DNA of 64,000 bases from an uncultured Oscillospiraceae bacterium (GCA_948471205.1 CAOKRT010000002.1:1-64000); one strand, 5' to 3'. Shown: positions 26,683 to 35,801, numbered from the stretch's first letter. A program made the numbers and translations. The notes: a model not told the origin generated them from the sequence alone.

Positions 26683-27699
26683 TTATGCGCGGGCAACCAT
26701 TTCGCCGTACTTTTCCTTGCTTTCCTTAATAAACTGTTCTACCTGAACAGCAGACGGCATTGCATCCGAACAGCTATGCGCTGAAATAAGAATGGAAGCA
26801 GAAGCCGAGCCGAATTCAAGACAGTCAATGATTTCTTTGCCCTGAAGCAGACTGTAAAGGAAGGAAGATCCATACCCGTCGCCGCCGCCGAAGCCTTTCA
26901 GCTTAACAGCAGGAAACGGCTTGATTGTATAAAACTTACCGTCGTTTGTATAAGCCGTTGAACCCTCTTTGCCATGTTTTATAACGCATATGGCTGCACC
27001 GAAAGACTGCCAGTATTTGGCTGATTCGGGGTCAGATTCCTTAATACCCACAATACCTTCTGTTAAATCAAATTCTTCGCGGGAGCCCATAATAATATCT
27101 GCATTCTGAGCCGCAAGGCTGTAATAAACAGCTATTTCATCTTTTGATTTCCATGTATATTCCCGATAATCTATATCAAAGATTATCCTTACATTATTCT
27201 TTTTTGCAAGCATCATTGCTTTAAAGCAGGCCTCACGGCTTGGACTTTGTGCAAGAGCTGTGCCGCTGATAACAATTGCCTTTGCGGATGAAATATATTC
27301 CTCATCAACATCAGCAGGCGCAAGGCAGAAATCGGCCACATTGTCACGGTACATTAAAATAGACGATTTTTCCTTTGAAAGAATTTCAGTAAATGTTAAA
27401 CCAAGGCTTTCACCGTTTTTGGCACGTGTGATATGGCTTGTGTCTATTCCCTCTTTTTCAAAGTAATTCACAGCAAAATCACCAAACTGATCTGCGGAAA
27501 CACAGCCTATGAATCCAACCTTACATCCAAGCCTTGCCAAACCGACTGCAATATTTGCCGGTGAACCGCCCACATATTTATTGAAATTGGATGATTCCGA
27601 AAGCGGCATATACATATCTGTTGGATTGAAATCAATCGCAATTCTTCCGATAGGAATAAAATCAATCGGTTTTGTATTGTCAAATTCTATATACTTCAT
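26683..27699 (-). CDS. iolC: PfkB-family sugar kinase, probable 5-dehydro-2-deoxygluconokinase (IolC-like)
   Basis: 338 aa from ATG 27699, with GGAGG nine bases upstream. The PfkB signatures YVGGSPANIAVGLARLG (sugar binding) and GFGGGDGYGSSFLYSLLQG (anion hole and catalytic Asp, usually GAGD, here GGGD) are clear. The N terminus FIPIGRIAIDFNP and overall length match IolC. The reaction would phosphorylate 2-deoxy-5-keto-gluconate in myo-inositol breakdown. The start lies just after the aldolase stop, so the two are translationally coupled. The rest of the iol pathway is absent here, so a different sugar acid is possible. Confidence 0.82.
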   Translation of the reverse strand: MKYIEFDNTKPIDFIPIGRIAIDFNPTDMYMPLSESSNFNKYVGGSPANIAVGLARLGCKVGFIGCVSADQFGDFAVNYFEKEGIDTSHITRAKNGESLGLTFTEILSKEKSSILMYRDNVADFCLAPADVDEEYISSAKAIVISGTALAQSPSREACFKAMMLAKKNNVRIIFDIDYREYTWKSKDEIAVYYSLAAQNADIIMGSREEFDLTEGIVGIKESDPESAKYWQSFGAAICVIKHGKEGSTAYTNDGKFYTIKPFPAVKLKGFGGGDGYGSSFLYSLLQGKEIIDCLEFGSASASILISAHSCSDAMPSAVQVEQFIKESKEKYGEMVARA

Positions 27700-27700
27700 A

Positions 27701-28552
27701 TCATAAAACCTCCGCTTTATTATTTGAACCAAAAATTAAAATATGGCGCTTTGCATTTTCATACGCCCCCAGCACTTCGGCGGCCTGCAAATCGTAATAT
27801 CCGTTTATGCCGTTATTATTATAACAATTGCGAACCGATTTTTCAACAGCATCAAAGGTTGCGGTTGCAATATTTATTTTCTTTATTCCTGTTTTTGCAC
27901 ATTTTATAAAATCTTCCGGGCTGATTCCGGTTCCGCCGTGAAGCACAAGCGGAATATCAACTGTTTTCTCGCATTCTTCAAGAATATCAAACCGAAGCAT
28001 AGGTGCCGATTTGTAATTTCCATGCGCATTTCCTATTGCAATCGCAAGTGCATCAACATTTGTTTCTTTTACAAACCGTACAGCATCCGAAGGCTTGGTG
28101 CAGTTTATCGCAATATCCTCACTGCCGTCTTCCGAACCGCCCACACAGCCGATTTCAGCTTCAACCGAGGCATCATACTGCTGTGCAAGATCCACAATCA
28201 GATTTGTTTGATGAATATTTTCTTCCAATGGAAGATGACTGCCGTCAAACATAACGGAAGTAAAACCGATATCCAGTGCAGATGTAATTTTTTCAACTGT
28301 TTTTCCATGGTCAAAATGAACCGCAACAGGTGTTTTTGCATTGTCTGCCGCAGCAACCATCAGCGGACCGATGATTTCAAGGGGAGACTGTTTGAGCCTG
28401 ACCTCGGCAATCTGAAGAATTACAGGCGCACGCAGTTCTTCTGCCGCTTTCAGTACGCCAAGCACCATTTCCATATTTGCTACCGAAAATGAGCCGACCG
28501 CATAGTGGCCGTTCTGCGCATCAGCAAGCAAATCACGCATATTAACAAGCAT
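27701..28552 (-). CDS. iolJ: Class II fructose-bisphosphate aldolase family, probable IolJ
   Basis: 283 aa from ATG 28552, with GAGGTG eight bases upstream. Class II zinc aldolase features are visible: HFDHG (zinc His pair), SVMFDGSHLPLEENI, EAEIGCVGG, GNAHGNYK and LVLHGGTGI. It cleaves a ketose phosphate to dihydroxyacetone phosphate and an aldehyde. Pairing with an IolC-like kinase makes 6-phospho-5-dehydro-2-deoxygluconate (IolJ) the likely substrate, but tagatose- or fructose-bisphosphate cannot be excluded. The gene begins only 32 nt after the RNase P RNA on the same strand. Confidence 0.8.
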   Translation of the reverse strand: MLVNMRDLLADAQNGHYAVGSFSVANMEMVLGVLKAAEELRAPVILQIAEVRLKQSPLEIIGPLMVAAADNAKTPVAVHFDHGKTVEKITSALDIGFTSVMFDGSHLPLEENIHQTNLIVDLAQQYDASVEAEIGCVGGSEDGSEDIAINCTKPSDAVRFVKETNVDALAIAIGNAHGNYKSAPMLRFDILEECEKTVDIPLVLHGGTGISPEDFIKCAKTGIKKINIATATFDAVEKSVRNCYNNNGINGYYDLQAAEVLGAYENAKRHILIFGSNNKAEVL

Positions 28553-28583
28553 TACCAAACACCTCTGTAAAATAAACAAAACT

Positions 28584-28912
28584 GCGAGTTGATCTGTAAG
28601 CCGAGTTCTGTCTGGGGCAATTATCTATCTCGATGCATCATTGCTGATGCACTCCAGCCACATTTCGGGATTATGTGTCGAGCAAACAGCTTCCCATTCT
28701 GTGTTGCAGCGGATAGGGTTTACATGGCAGCGGGTGTCTCCATCCGCTCGGTGAGCTCTTACCTCGCCTTTCCATCCTTACCGCATCATGCGGCGGTTTA
28801 TTTCTGTTGCACTTTCCCTAAGGTCACCCTCGGCGGCCGTTAGCCGTTATCCTGCTCTGTGCTGCTCGGACTTTCCTCACATTATAAATGCGCAACTGCC
28901 CAATCAACTCGC
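28584..28912 (-). ncRNA. rnpB: RNase P RNA (type A)
   Basis: The minus strand carries the universal RNase P core: GAGGAAAGTCCGAGC near the 5' end, AGGGTGACCTTAGGGAAAGTGCAACAG-type text split by the P6-P7 region, GAGGTAAGAGCTCACC, and a 3' GACAGAACTCGGCTTACAG block. The 5' GCGAGTTGAT (28903-28912) pairs exactly with 3' ATCAACTCGC (28584-28593) to form P1, which sets the ends at about 329 nt. The layout reads as the ancestral type A, common in Clostridia, rather than Bacillus type B. It matures the 5' ends of tRNAs. Confidence 0.96.
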
Positions 28913-28919
28913 TTTATAT

Positions 28920-28948
28920 ATTTTAATTTATAAATATATCACTGTCAA
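28920..28948 (-). promoter_or_regulatory. Promoter of rnpB
   Basis: Minus-strand TTGACA (28943-28948), 17-bp spacer, TAAAAT (28920-28925); the start site would fall at about 28913, matching the P1-defined 5' end. Confidence 0.8.
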
Positions 28949-29022
28949 TCATTTTCTTTTCCGCAAAACTAAAATAAATATAAATTAAATATTCAGATGC
29001 AGTAAAATTTTTTATTTTACCG

Positions 29023-29051
29023 TTGAAATTGAAAAAAATATATAGTAATAT
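29023..29051 (+). promoter_or_regulatory. Predicted promoter of the LCP gene
   Basis: TTGAAA (29023-29028), 17-bp spacer, TAATAT (29046-29051), 45 nt before the start codon. Confidence 0.55.
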
Positions 29052-29095
29052 CATTAACATAGATTTTATATCTGTAAATTTACAGAGGTGTTACA

Positions 29096-30475
29096 ATGGA
29101 TTTTAACGATAAAAATTTCGGCGGCCGTGATTTTGATAAGGACAGAACCGTTCCGCCCGATGAAAACTATTATGCCGGCAGCGGTTTTGATTTCAGCAGT
29201 TTCAGCCAAAACAGATTCTGCAGAACACAGGAACCTTCCGATTACGGCACCGAACACGGATTTAACCCCGCCGATCAATACAACAAAAAATATAACCGTT
29301 CTGATTACAGCAGCTCCCGCACAGATTTGACAGAAGAATTTTACAAAAATTTCAACAGGGCTGCTTCAGATGATTTTATAAATAAATACAGCAGAAATGC
29401 TTCTGAAGAAACCCCCTATAACCGTTTCGGTACAAAAAATACATTTGACGATACATTCAGCAATTTTAACACCGAAAACATTATTGATGATTTTGACAGA
29501 CAACCCCCGCGCAGAAGGGAAAATGAAAACCGCGGCAAACAGAAAAAGAAAAAAACAGTTAATAAAAAATACAAAATCATGATTTCCGTGCTGTCTGCTT
29601 TATTGGCTATTGTTGTGATTGTTACTGCAACCGGTTTTTCAGCGCTTTTAAAAATCAATCACAATGATAAAACCGAAAACAAATATGTAAACAGCGCCAG
29701 CCTGAAAGCATCCTCCGATGTAAAAAACATTCTTTTGCTTGGGGTGGATGCAAGAGCAAATGAAAACGGAGATGCCAGCCGTTCGGATACAATGATTTTG
29801 GTGTCCGTGGATTCGAAAAACAACTGTATTAAAATGACATCTTTTTTAAGAGACAGTTGGGTTTATATTCCGTGCAAAGATACCAGACAGCGCCTGAATG
29901 CCGCATGCTCCTACGGCGGATACAGCGGTGTTACCGATACGATTGAATATAATTTCGGCGTTAAAATTGACGGATATGTTGTGGCTGATTTTGAAATGTT
30001 CAAAGTAATGGTGGACTGCCTTGGCGGCGTTAAAATTGATGTTACCGAAGAAGAGGCAAAAGAAGTTACCAATCATAAAGGGCGCTATGGCAATGTTACG
30101 CTTGAAGCCGGTGAAAACAAACTGACAGGCGAACAGGCGCTTGCATACTGCCGTATAAGAAAAATTGATACAGACTGGAAAAGAACAGAGCGGCAGAGAA
30201 CCGTTATGGAAGCAATCATAAAAAAAGCGGCACGTTCTCCCATATCCTCTCTAAAAATGATAAATAAAATTGCCCCGTATATTGAAACAGATTTGTCAAC
30301 AACAGAAATATTAAACACGGCATTTAAGGCCGCTTCCAATATTTCCGGCGGTTTTAAACAGGAAGCCTGCCCGTTTGACGGCACATGGGAATATACAACA
30401 AAAGGCGGCGCTTCTGTTATTGGTCTTAACATTGAAAAAAACAAACAGAAACTTTCCGACTTTATTTACGGTTAG
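29096..30475 (+). CDS. LytR-CpsA-Psr (LCP) family wall-polymer ligase
   Basis: 459 aa. A long disordered cytoplasmic part (about 150 residues, rich in Asn, Asp, Tyr and Arg), a basic stop (KQKKKKTVNKKYK), one membrane segment (about 161-182), then the LCP domain: ILLLGVDARANENGDASRSDTMILVSV, FLRDSWVYIP, ACSYGG and YCRIRKIDTDWKRTERQ. The conserved Asp and Arg residues that bind the polyprenyl-pyrophosphate are present. LCP enzymes attach teichoic acids or capsules to peptidoglycan outside the membrane. The cytoplasmic part is unusually long. GAGGTG precedes the ATG. Confidence 0.94.
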   Translation: MDFNDKNFGGRDFDKDRTVPPDENYYAGSGFDFSSFSQNRFCRTQEPSDYGTEHGFNPADQYNKKYNRSDYSSSRTDLTEEFYKNFNRAASDDFINKYSRNASEETPYNRFGTKNTFDDTFSNFNTENIIDDFDRQPPRRRENENRGKQKKKKTVNKKYKIMISVLSALLAIVVIVTATGFSALLKINHNDKTENKYVNSASLKASSDVKNILLLGVDARANENGDASRSDTMILVSVDSKNNCIKMTSFLRDSWVYIPCKDTRQRLNAACSYGGYSGVTDTIEYNFGVKIDGYVVADFEMFKVMVDCLGGVKIDVTEEEAKEVTNHKGRYGNVTLEAGENKLTGEQALAYCRIRKIDTDWKRTERQRTVMEAIIKKAARSPISSLKMINKIAPYIETDLSTTEILNTAFKAASNISGGFKQEACPFDGTWEYTTKGGASVIGLNIEKNKQKLSDFIYG

Positions 30476-30476
30476 C

Positions 30477-30514
30477 AAACAGCTTCTTTGGAGTTTCCAA
30501 AGAAGCTGTTTTAT
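30477..30514 (+). terminator. Rho-independent terminator after the LCP gene
   Basis: AAACAGCTTCTTTGGA and its exact complement with a GTT loop, then TTTATTT. Confidence 0.93.
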
Positions 30515-30613
30515 TTAAAATTATATATAATATTATATACATTAGCTCTTGTATATTGTTTTGTGATATAGTATAATAATTCCATATTATACTCTTTACT
30601 CGGTGGTGAAATA

Positions 30614-31333
30614 ATGCTCGGAAAATATGTTAGAGTCAGGGTCGTTAAACCTATAGGCTCAACGGATGAAGTTACGGGCTATAATTATCCACTTAATTAC
30701 GGAACTGTATATAACACAGAAAACCAAGGCGCATTTATAATGGGAATTCATCATCCCGTTAGTAATTTTGATGGACGAGTTATAGCAATTTTAAGTGACA
30801 GAAAAAACGGCAAATTTATCTGGATTGTTGCTCCGAAAAGCACAAGATTCATTATCAACGATATCCGTGAATATATTGATATCGAAAAGGATTTTCCGTC
30901 TTACAAAATTGAATGTCTTTATGAAAGTAGCTGCGGCGCAGTTGTTTACAGAGATATTAAAGGCGAAATACGGTATCTTCTGATTAAAAACAGGCGCTCT
31001 GCACATTGGGGATTTCCGAAAGGTCATATTGAAATGGGTGAAACCAAAGAGGAAACCGCCCTGCGCGAAGTGCTGGAAGAAACCGGAATACGCATAAAAA
31101 TTATAGACGGATTTGAATGTATATCAAAATATAAAATCCAGAATAAAATTGAAAAGGTTGTTTCCATTTTTGTAGGAACAACGCAGGATACATCCACTTC
31201 TATCCAAACAGAAGAAATAGAAGATTATATCTGGCTTACTTATGACAGGGCGTTAAGCCTTCTTAAATTTGATAATGATAAAAACATTATCACAGCCGCA
31301 CACAATTTTTTAAATCAGCATAATTATATTTAA
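30614..31333 (+). CDS. Inactive-looking pyrophosphatase-like domain fused to a NUDIX hydrolase
   Basis: 239 aa. Residues 1-100 align by eye with the short single-domain inorganic pyrophosphatases of Firmicutes: MLGKYVRVRVVKPIGS...YPLNYGTV, then GIHHPVSNFDGRVIAIL and WIVAPKSTRF. The acidic motif expected as (E)QDAYILG reads NQGAFIMG, so a metal-binding Asp is lost. Residues 106-239 form a NUDIX domain with a complete box (GHIEMGETKEETALREVLEETGI). The NUDIX half should cleave a nucleoside diphosphate-linked substrate or Ap4A-like compound; the N-terminal half may serve in binding. The start has GGTGGTGA upstream. Confidence 0.85.
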   Translation: MLGKYVRVRVVKPIGSTDEVTGYNYPLNYGTVYNTENQGAFIMGIHHPVSNFDGRVIAILSDRKNGKFIWIVAPKSTRFIINDIREYIDIEKDFPSYKIECLYESSCGAVVYRDIKGEIRYLLIKNRRSAHWGFPKGHIEMGETKEETALREVLEETGIRIKIIDGFECISKYKIQNKIEKVVSIFVGTTQDTSTSIQTEEIEDYIWLTYDRALSLLKFDNDKNIITAAHNFLNQHNYI

Positions 31334-31349
31334 TTCAGGAGTGATTACT

Positions 31350-31859
31350 ATGCAGGAAATCTGCCAAAATATACAGGAATTTTTAACAGCACACGGTATA
31401 CCGGACTGGCTTGTTGTATTTATCATCTCGGTTTTTCCGATATTGGAATGCCGACTTGGCATGTTTACGGCAATTGTGCTGCTGCAGATGAATCCGTTTG
31501 TCGGCTTTATCATCAGCTTTCTCGGAAACATTCTGCCGATTCCGTTCATTCTGCTTTTAATTAACTGGATATTTGAAATACTGAAAAAAGTGCCCGGAAT
31601 TAATAAAATCATTTACTGGCTTGAAGAAAAAACACTTAAAAAAAGAGATAAAATAGATAAATATGGCATTTGGGGGCTGTTGCTTTTTGTTGCTATTCCG
31701 CTTCCCGGAACAGGCGGATGGACAGGAGCACTGCTGGCTTCCCTGCTTCACCTTGACAAAAAGAAATCCTTTGGCGTTATAGCTGTAGGTGTTTTTATTG
31801 CGGGTCTGATTATGACAATACTTTCTCTTGTTGTAGGAAATGCCGTTTTCGGCGGATAA
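31350..31859 (+). CDS. Small multidrug export protein family (PF06695-like) membrane protein
   Basis: 169 aa from ATG 31350, with AGGAG nine bases upstream (an in-frame GTG at 31341 is too close to it). About four membrane segments are visible. The motif FPILECRLGMFTAI near residue 30 and FVAIPLPGTGGWTGALLASLL near residue 112 are typical of the family named small multi-drug export protein. Transport activity is not well established for the family. It stands between the NUDIX fusion and a GH27 gene, all on the same strand with short gaps. Confidence 0.88.
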   Translation: MQEICQNIQEFLTAHGIPDWLVVFIISVFPILECRLGMFTAIVLLQMNPFVGFIISFLGNILPIPFILLLINWIFEILKKVPGINKIIYWLEEKTLKKRDKIDKYGIWGLLLFVAIPLPGTGGWTGALLASLLHLDKKKSFGVIAVGVFIAGLIMTILSLVVGNAVFGG

Positions 31860-31883
31860 AAAAATTTTTTAGGAGAAAACATT

Positions 31884-33617
31884 ATGTGGTTTTTAATTTT
31901 GCTGCTTATTTTAATCATTGCTGCTTTGGCGGCATTTGCAAGCTGGTTTGTTAAATACAGAAAAAGCGGCAGATGCCCTTTATGTGCACTTGAAAAAATG
32001 GGCGTTCCAACCAAAATTACAATAGATACCGAAAAAGAAGAAGATTACAACAGCGGTGCGGCTTTGACACCGCCTATGGGCTGGAGTAGCTGGAATACCT
32101 TTAAGCAAAATATCAGCGAGGAGTTAATTCTGAGCACTGCCGCTGCGATGCGGCTTTCCGGTCTGATGGACGCAGGCTATAAATATATAAACATTGATGA
32201 CTGCTGGCACAGTTCTTTCCGTGATGAAAACGGCAGACTGCAGGGCGATCTTGGTAAATTCCCTTCGGGAATCCCTTCTTTAATAGAAAAAATTAATCAT
32301 ATGGGTATGAAGGTTGGGCTTTACTCTTCAAACGGCACACTTACCTGTGAAGATTTGCCGGCAAGCCTTGGAAACGAAGCTGTTGACGCCAAAACAATTG
32401 CAGAATGGGGCTGTGAATTTTTCAAGTACGATTTCTGCCACAACAAAAAAATAAGCGGCGACGCACCGGTTATTGAAGGAATAGAGCTTAACAGACCGGG
32501 ACAGGTTGCCGAATACACATTAACGCCTGAGGATGCAAGCTTCACAGGAAGAGCCTGTATTGTAAAGATAGACAGGCTTCCCGGCGGCAGAGCAATCGGT
32601 CTTTTAAATCATAATGCCGGCACAGCAATATTTAAACCTGTCATTAATCTCAGCGGAGAATATGTGCTTACGCTTTTGATTTACAAAAGCTTAAACCTTC
32701 ATCATGAACAGTATTTACAGGTCATTGTCAACGGTGAAATTCATGAGGTTTTTGCTCCGAAAACAAAAGGCTTTAACCCAACAGGAAGGCTTCAGCTTAA
32801 AGCAAACCTGAATGCGGGTGAAAATGAAATTATTTTAAAAAATCCCGTACGCACGCTTGCAGACAGTTCGTTTGTTCAGTATTCCAGAATGGCAAGGGAG
32901 CTGAAAAAAGCAACCGCAGAGGTTTCAGCCAAAACAGGAAATCCCGAAAAGCCCATTGTTTTTTCAATTTGCGAATGGGGCACATCATTTCCGTGGCACT
33001 GGGGCGCAAAGGCAGGAAACCTTTGGCGCACAACACATGATATTATGCCGTTTTGGAAAAGTGTGTACATGATTTACCTTCGTAATATCGGACTTTACAA
33101 ATATGCAAAGCCGGGAGCATGGAACGATCCTGATATGCTTGAGGTGGGCAACGGAAAATTAACTGCCGATGAAAACAGAGCACATTTTTCGCTTTGGTGT
33201 ATGATGGCTGCGCCGCTTATTCTTGGCAATGATATCAGAAAATTTGTTAATGATGACGGAACAGCAATTGAAAATCACCCTGTTTTAAACATAGTTACAA
33301 ACAAAGAGCTTATTGCTATAGACCAGGATGCACTTGGCAAAGCGGCGAAAAGAATTAAAAAAGTTCAGGGAATTGATATTATTGCACGTCCGCTGGAAAA
33401 CGGAGACACAGCGCTTTGCTTCTTTAATACAAGCGCAAAAAGCAAAGGTCTTTCATTTAATATCAATGACCTTGCAACAGATGAATATCTGAACTTCGGA
33501 GAAACACGTTCTTCCTATTCCGTGCATGAATTATGGAGCGGCGAAAAATTCTCGGCAAGCATTATTTCCACATCCATGCCCAAACACGGCGTTAAGGTTT
33601 ACAGAATAAGCAAATAA
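31884..33617 (+). CDS. Membrane-anchored GH27 alpha-galactosidase with an inserted beta-rich domain
   Basis: 577 aa. An uncleaved N-terminal membrane segment (residues 2-22) is followed by a short Cys-containing linker. The GH27 barrel starts at LTPPMGWSSWNTF (about residue 61), with NIDDCWHS and the nucleophile Asp in KYDFCHNK (about 190). The acid/base Asp follows in GAWNDPDMLEVGNG (about 417). Between about residues 200 and 335 the barrel is interrupted by a domain with lectin/CBM-like strands (YTLTPEDASFTG..., YVLTLLIYKS..., NLNAGENEIILKNP). GH27 enzymes remove terminal alpha-galactose, or alpha-N-acetylgalactosamine in some. The anchor keeps it at the cell surface. TTAGGAG precedes the ATG. 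Confidence 0.9.
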   Translation: MWFLILLLILIIAALAAFASWFVKYRKSGRCPLCALEKMGVPTKITIDTEKEEDYNSGAALTPPMGWSSWNTFKQNISEELILSTAAAMRLSGLMDAGYKYINIDDCWHSSFRDENGRLQGDLGKFPSGIPSLIEKINHMGMKVGLYSSNGTLTCEDLPASLGNEAVDAKTIAEWGCEFFKYDFCHNKKISGDAPVIEGIELNRPGQVAEYTLTPEDASFTGRACIVKIDRLPGGRAIGLLNHNAGTAIFKPVINLSGEYVLTLLIYKSLNLHHEQYLQVIVNGEIHEVFAPKTKGFNPTGRLQLKANLNAGENEIILKNPVRTLADSSFVQYSRMARELKKATAEVSAKTGNPEKPIVFSICEWGTSFPWHWGAKAGNLWRTTHDIMPFWKSVYMIYLRNIGLYKYAKPGAWNDPDMLEVGNGKLTADENRAHFSLWCMMAAPLILGNDIRKFVNDDGTAIENHPVLNIVTNKELIAIDQDALGKAAKRIKKVQGIDIIARPLENGDTALCFFNTSAKSKGLSFNINDLATDEYLNFGETRSSYSVHELWSGEKFSASIISTSMPKHGVKVYRISK

Positions 33618-33624
33618 ATAACAT

Positions 33625-33655
33625 AAAAAACAGCTCAGTTTTCTGAGCTGTTTTT
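33625..33655. terminator. Bidirectional terminator between GH27 and DUF5054 genes
   Basis: AAAAACAGCTCAG and its complement with a short T-rich loop, flanked by A and T runs; it overlaps the end of the convergent gene. Confidence 0.9.
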
Positions 33656-35704
33656 ATTTATACAATTCTTTATTTCAAAAGCAAAGTATGCGTTATCCGA
33701 ATACCAAAGCGGAAAATTTGTACCCCATACATTATTATATAAAACATAGGACATGCCGTTTTCCTTTATACTTTCAATCTGATTATCAAATTCTAAAATT
33801 TTTCCGCTGCCGGGTGAAATAACCGGTGCATGATAATTTATAAATTCATATTCATTTTCAGATTGTTTCATTGTGAAATTCTCAACAGCGTGCAGTTTTC
33901 GACCGCCCATTGAAACCACCTGATGCGGATTAATTTTTCTGCCGATCTTTGAAAATTCTATATTATCATTTTCAGGATATAAATGCAGATAGATTGCTTC
34001 CGTAAGCCTGTTGGCATCTTTGTTAAACCACTGTAAATCAAACATTAAGCCTTTCTCTGAAAGCGTATATATAATCTGTATCAGCCTTGGTGCGCCAAGT
34101 ACATTGCAAAACTGCCTGTCACATTCAAAATCAACACATATTTTTATTTCTGAATCCGAAGAATGAATCCGTCCCGCCTTTACAGGTTTATAAGCAAAAC
34201 GCCCCTGCGGATATTTTTTATCTGCGTATTTTAACAGCGGTCTTCCAAAATCACCGTAAGCCCATGTGAAATTCTGTTTTAAATTTCTGGAATAATGCTT
34301 ATGCCAGAAATCATAATCCTTTTTGCCGAAAGAACGGTATTCTATAAACGGCTTATTATTCTGTTTTATAACAGTATTTCCGTTTTCTGTTAAAAGTCCG
34401 ATTCCGCCGTATTCGTTAAATTCAAGATGCCAATCTCCTATATTTACCGATGTTTTCATATCAAAATCAGCATTACAGAGGGTTGGATGAACAGGCATTA
34501 ATTTTTCCAAAGCGTTTTGGGCCTGCATTTTATGAATATCTGATAAAGCGTTTAAGGCTTTATCAATATACAATCTCTGTTCGGCCCAGCTTTTTTCAGC
34601 CGTTGAATAGGAACCTTTTCTGTATTCACCGCGCAAACGTGCAGCAATCGTGAGTATATTCTGCATTTCACCCCTTAAAGGATGCCTGATTTTCACTTTA
34701 TCTGCTTTTCTTGCTTTTTCAAAATCCGATTTCAGATAATTCTCATAATCCGCAAAATATTTTTTCATATCCATTCCGCAGGTATGTTCGGCAATACATA
34801 AAAGTGCATCTGAAAAATCCGAATATTCCGCACTTTTCTTAGACATAGAGCCGTCTGCAAGCCAGTGTCTTTTCAGCATCATCAATTCGCGTAGTGCCGC
34901 TGATTTATATGGGTCGGCGGCGCTGCCGTGAATCCATGTATCTCCCAATTCATCCGTTACAACAGGAAGTTTATCACGCTGTTCCCAAAGCAGTCCGGCA
35001 ATTTCATCCATAGTGCCTGCTTCAACCTCATATCCGGGATATTTGTCACCGATTGCCTGAAGCTTTGCTTCTATTTTATCTGCCGACGGAGTTCCCCGGT
35101 TATCCAACGTATGGTCAAAATACAGTATTTCATCCATTAAATCACACTGAAATGCCCCGCCGTAGTCGCCCGAATAAATCACTACAATCTCGCTTCCGTC
35201 ACATTTCCACAAAAAACACGGCGGAACTTCTGCAAGAGCCGAAGCACCGTTAACGCCGATATGAAGCAGTTTGATTCCGTGCTTATGAAGAAGAGGAACA
35301 AGAGCTTTTGTATGCCCCGGAACATCTGTCATTTTAGCAGAAACGGTTTTTCTGCCTCTGACTGCATCAAGCTTATCAACAATGGAAAGTGCATAATCCA
35401 TGGTGTCTTCATCAAGCAGTTCCGTATGGGTGGTGAACGGCAAAGCATGCGGCACAATATCCCCGCAGATCAGTGCCCGGGCTAAATTTTCTTTCTGTAT
35501 ATCCGTGCCGTTTTTAAGCGCTTCTTTAATAATCCACGAACCCGTAGTCCAAACAAACTTCTTTTTATCGGCCGTATTCATTTTCTTTGCAAGCAAAACA
35601 GCATTCGGAATATATGTATTAAGATATGTATCATAAACTGTTTTTGCAAAATCGGTAAATCCCAAATCAAGATGTGTTTTTGAAACCACAATTACCTTTT
35701 TCAT
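33635..35704 (-). CDS. DUF5054 protein, distantly like GH38 alpha-mannosidases
   Basis: 689 aa. It opens with KKVIVVSKTHLDLGFTDFA, which recalls the HxHxDxGW metal motif at the start of GH38 mannosidases; here only the central His-x-Asp remains. Further blocks are MTDVPGHTKALVPLLHKHGIKLLHIGVNG, YSGDYGGAF and LGDTWIHGSAADPYK. These fit the DUF5054 family found beside glycoside hydrolases in gut bacteria. There is no signal peptide, so it probably acts in the cytosol on an imported sugar. Its facing GH27 neighbour suggests a glycan-use role. AGGAGATACTT precedes the ATG. Substrate unknown. Confidence 0.82.
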   Translation of the reverse strand: MKKVIVVSKTHLDLGFTDFAKTVYDTYLNTYIPNAVLLAKKMNTADKKKFVWTTGSWIIKEALKNGTDIQKENLARALICGDIVPHALPFTTHTELLDEDTMDYALSIVDKLDAVRGRKTVSAKMTDVPGHTKALVPLLHKHGIKLLHIGVNGASALAEVPPCFLWKCDGSEIVVIYSGDYGGAFQCDLMDEILYFDHTLDNRGTPSADKIEAKLQAIGDKYPGYEVEAGTMDEIAGLLWEQRDKLPVVTDELGDTWIHGSAADPYKSAALRELMMLKRHWLADGSMSKKSAEYSDFSDALLCIAEHTCGMDMKKYFADYENYLKSDFEKARKADKVKIRHPLRGEMQNILTIAARLRGEYRKGSYSTAEKSWAEQRLYIDKALNALSDIHKMQAQNALEKLMPVHPTLCNADFDMKTSVNIGDWHLEFNEYGGIGLLTENGNTVIKQNNKPFIEYRSFGKKDYDFWHKHYSRNLKQNFTWAYGDFGRPLLKYADKKYPQGRFAYKPVKAGRIHSSDSEIKICVDFECDRQFCNVLGAPRLIQIIYTLSEKGLMFDLQWFNKDANRLTEAIYLHLYPENDNIEFSKIGRKINPHQVVSMGGRKLHAVENFTMKQSENEYEFINYHAPVISPGSGKILEFDNQIESIKENGMSYVLYNNVWGTNFPLWYSDNAYFAFEIKNCINKNSSEN

Positions 35705-35801
35705 AAGTATCTCCTACAGCATTTCATTTTCCGAGATTATTATACCATATAAATACTGTTTTGCAATCATCAACAAAACCGCACTGAAAGGCAAAAGCCA
35801 A

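Noticed and set aside
27743..28492. 249-aa rightward frame
   Set aside because: It is the opposite-strand shadow of the IolJ-like aldolase gene, whose motifs and ribosome site are clear.
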